This document shows, piece by piece, positions 33,318 to 33,744 of a DNA stretch of 33,744 bases (position 1 is its first letter; every line of letters begins with the position of its first letter). The translations under genes and the position numbers were made by a program. The DNA comes from Chloroflexota bacterium. GTDB taxonomy: Bacteria > Chloroflexota > Anaerolineae > Aggregatilineales > Phototrophicaceae. Below the pieces are notes generated by a model. The model ran no database searches, was not told where the DNA came from, and worked only from the letters and a program-made list of their open reading frames with translations. The stretch lies in contig JAPOOU010000113.1 of assembly GCA_026713245.1 (NCBI GenBank), positions 1 through 33,744 on the forward strand, given 5' to 3'.

Positions 33318-33744
33318 TGTTTTTCCTTTCGAAACTAACACTAACGATTTAGATTCCAGATCTTCGGCGCTGCGCCCCCAATGCTACTCCATCATTGACA
33401 TAGTATAACAACGACGAACCAGCCCCTGCCAAAAAGCAGGCAATGGGTAGTGTATGCTTTTCGGTTGAAATACTTCGTGGCCAGTTCTCGACATGAGATC
33501 CTTAAGCGAAAACAGGAACGATGTTGCTCGGCGCCAGCGCTCTGTGAAGCGCAATTCGCCCTCCAATGCTCGAAAGTTGCACTGATTTTGCCTCATTTGC
33601 TCTCATTTTACCCTCTTTTTGCCCTCTTTTTGGGTAACAGTATAGATACAGTATGTATACGGGGGGGGGGGGAGGGGGGGACCCCCCCCCCGGACATAGG
33701 GCAAAACCATACTTTACCACAGAAAAAAAAGTTTAGACGATGTA
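33318..33744. other. Intergenic right end without a convincing gene
   Basis: No ORF here has a ribosome binding site with family features. The minus-strand sequence TATACT at about 33398-33403, with TTGGCA 19 bp upstream, is a weak candidate promoter for the binding-protein operon. A small hairpin CCTGC/GCAGG lies near 33424-33439, and a pyrimidine-rich stretch (TTTTGCCCTCTTTTTG) near 33610. Confidence 0.4.
33661..33692. repeat. Poly-G/poly-C tract near the right edge
   Basis: Twelve G, an A, seven G, an A, then ten C form a self-complementary homopolymer tract about 50 bases from the end of the window. It is unlike anything else here. It may be a real phase-variable tract, but its position suggests a sequencing or assembly artefact at a contig edge. 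Confidence 0.6.

Noticed and set aside
33384-33720. Short minus-strand ORFs at the right end
   Set aside because: No ribosome binding sites or domains, and one is partly encoded by the homopolymer tract.

Overview
The window is high-GC bacterial DNA, densely packed with uptake and catabolism genes. I see no tRNA, rRNA, CRISPR array, transposase or phage gene. Lineage is an inference: several ABC systems for sugars or nucleosides, many enolase-superfamily and CoA-transferase/MaoC genes, and dispersed short palindromes resembling those of Chloroflexota (Anaerolineae or SAR202-like) suggest that phylum, but no marker gene confirms it. The last 90 bases contain a G/C homopolymer tract, so the window probably ends at a contig edge.

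Layout. 1-2.3 kb (minus): a BMP-family binding protein followed by the 5' part of its ATPase gene, i.e. a nucleoside-type importer running off the left edge. 2.3-3.05 kb: an untracked 33-residue membrane protein gene and a terminator. 3.05-9.6 kb (plus): nucleoside hydrolase, a small hypothetical, an M42-like metallopeptidase, a membrane-anchored coiled-coil protein, a SIS protein coupled to a PfkB-like kinase, an alcohol-dehydrogenase remnant and a fungal-type cytosine deaminase. 9.8-15.2 kb (plus): a ribose-type ABC importer (ATPase, permease, binding protein) followed by two tandem SGNH hydrolases. 15.3-22.9 kb: a mixed-strand cluster of a signal-less binding-protein-fold protein, MaoC, IclR regulator, Gfo/Idh/MocA oxidoreductase, a frameshifted hypothetical, a fuconolactonase-type amidohydrolase, a CaiB/BaiF CoA-transferase, a second MaoC and a rhamnose-mutarotase-family protein. 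23.2-27.7 kb (minus): a CUT1 sugar importer (binding protein and two permeases) with an enolase-superfamily enzyme. 27.9-29.2 kb (plus): L-fuconate dehydratase. 29.2-33.3 kb (minus): a second CUT1 importer with a nucleoside hydrolase.

How the parts fit. The most interesting signal is a regulatory element. In three intergenic regions (about 16.55, 20.65 and 27.89 kb) there is a pair of 14-bp palindromes of the form TTTTGCnnGCAAAA, always separated by exactly 5 bp, so their centres are 19 bp apart. In two of them the pair begins on the last bases of a near-consensus TTGACA-N17-TATATT promoter. These regions flank the signal-less binding-protein homologue, the MaoC-IclR-oxidoreductase genes, the lactonase-type hydrolase, the CoA-transferase, fuconate dehydratase and the CUT1 importer. 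The simplest reading is one local regulon controlled by the IclR protein encoded at its centre. The enzymes resemble an oxidative L-fucose or related deoxysugar/sugar-acid route (mutarotase, dehydrogenase, lactonase, dehydratase), but joined to a CoA-transferase and two MaoC proteins that the textbook fuconate route does not need. That hybrid is the best candidate for an undescribed pathway here. The left third and right end look like nucleoside and nucleobase scavenging.
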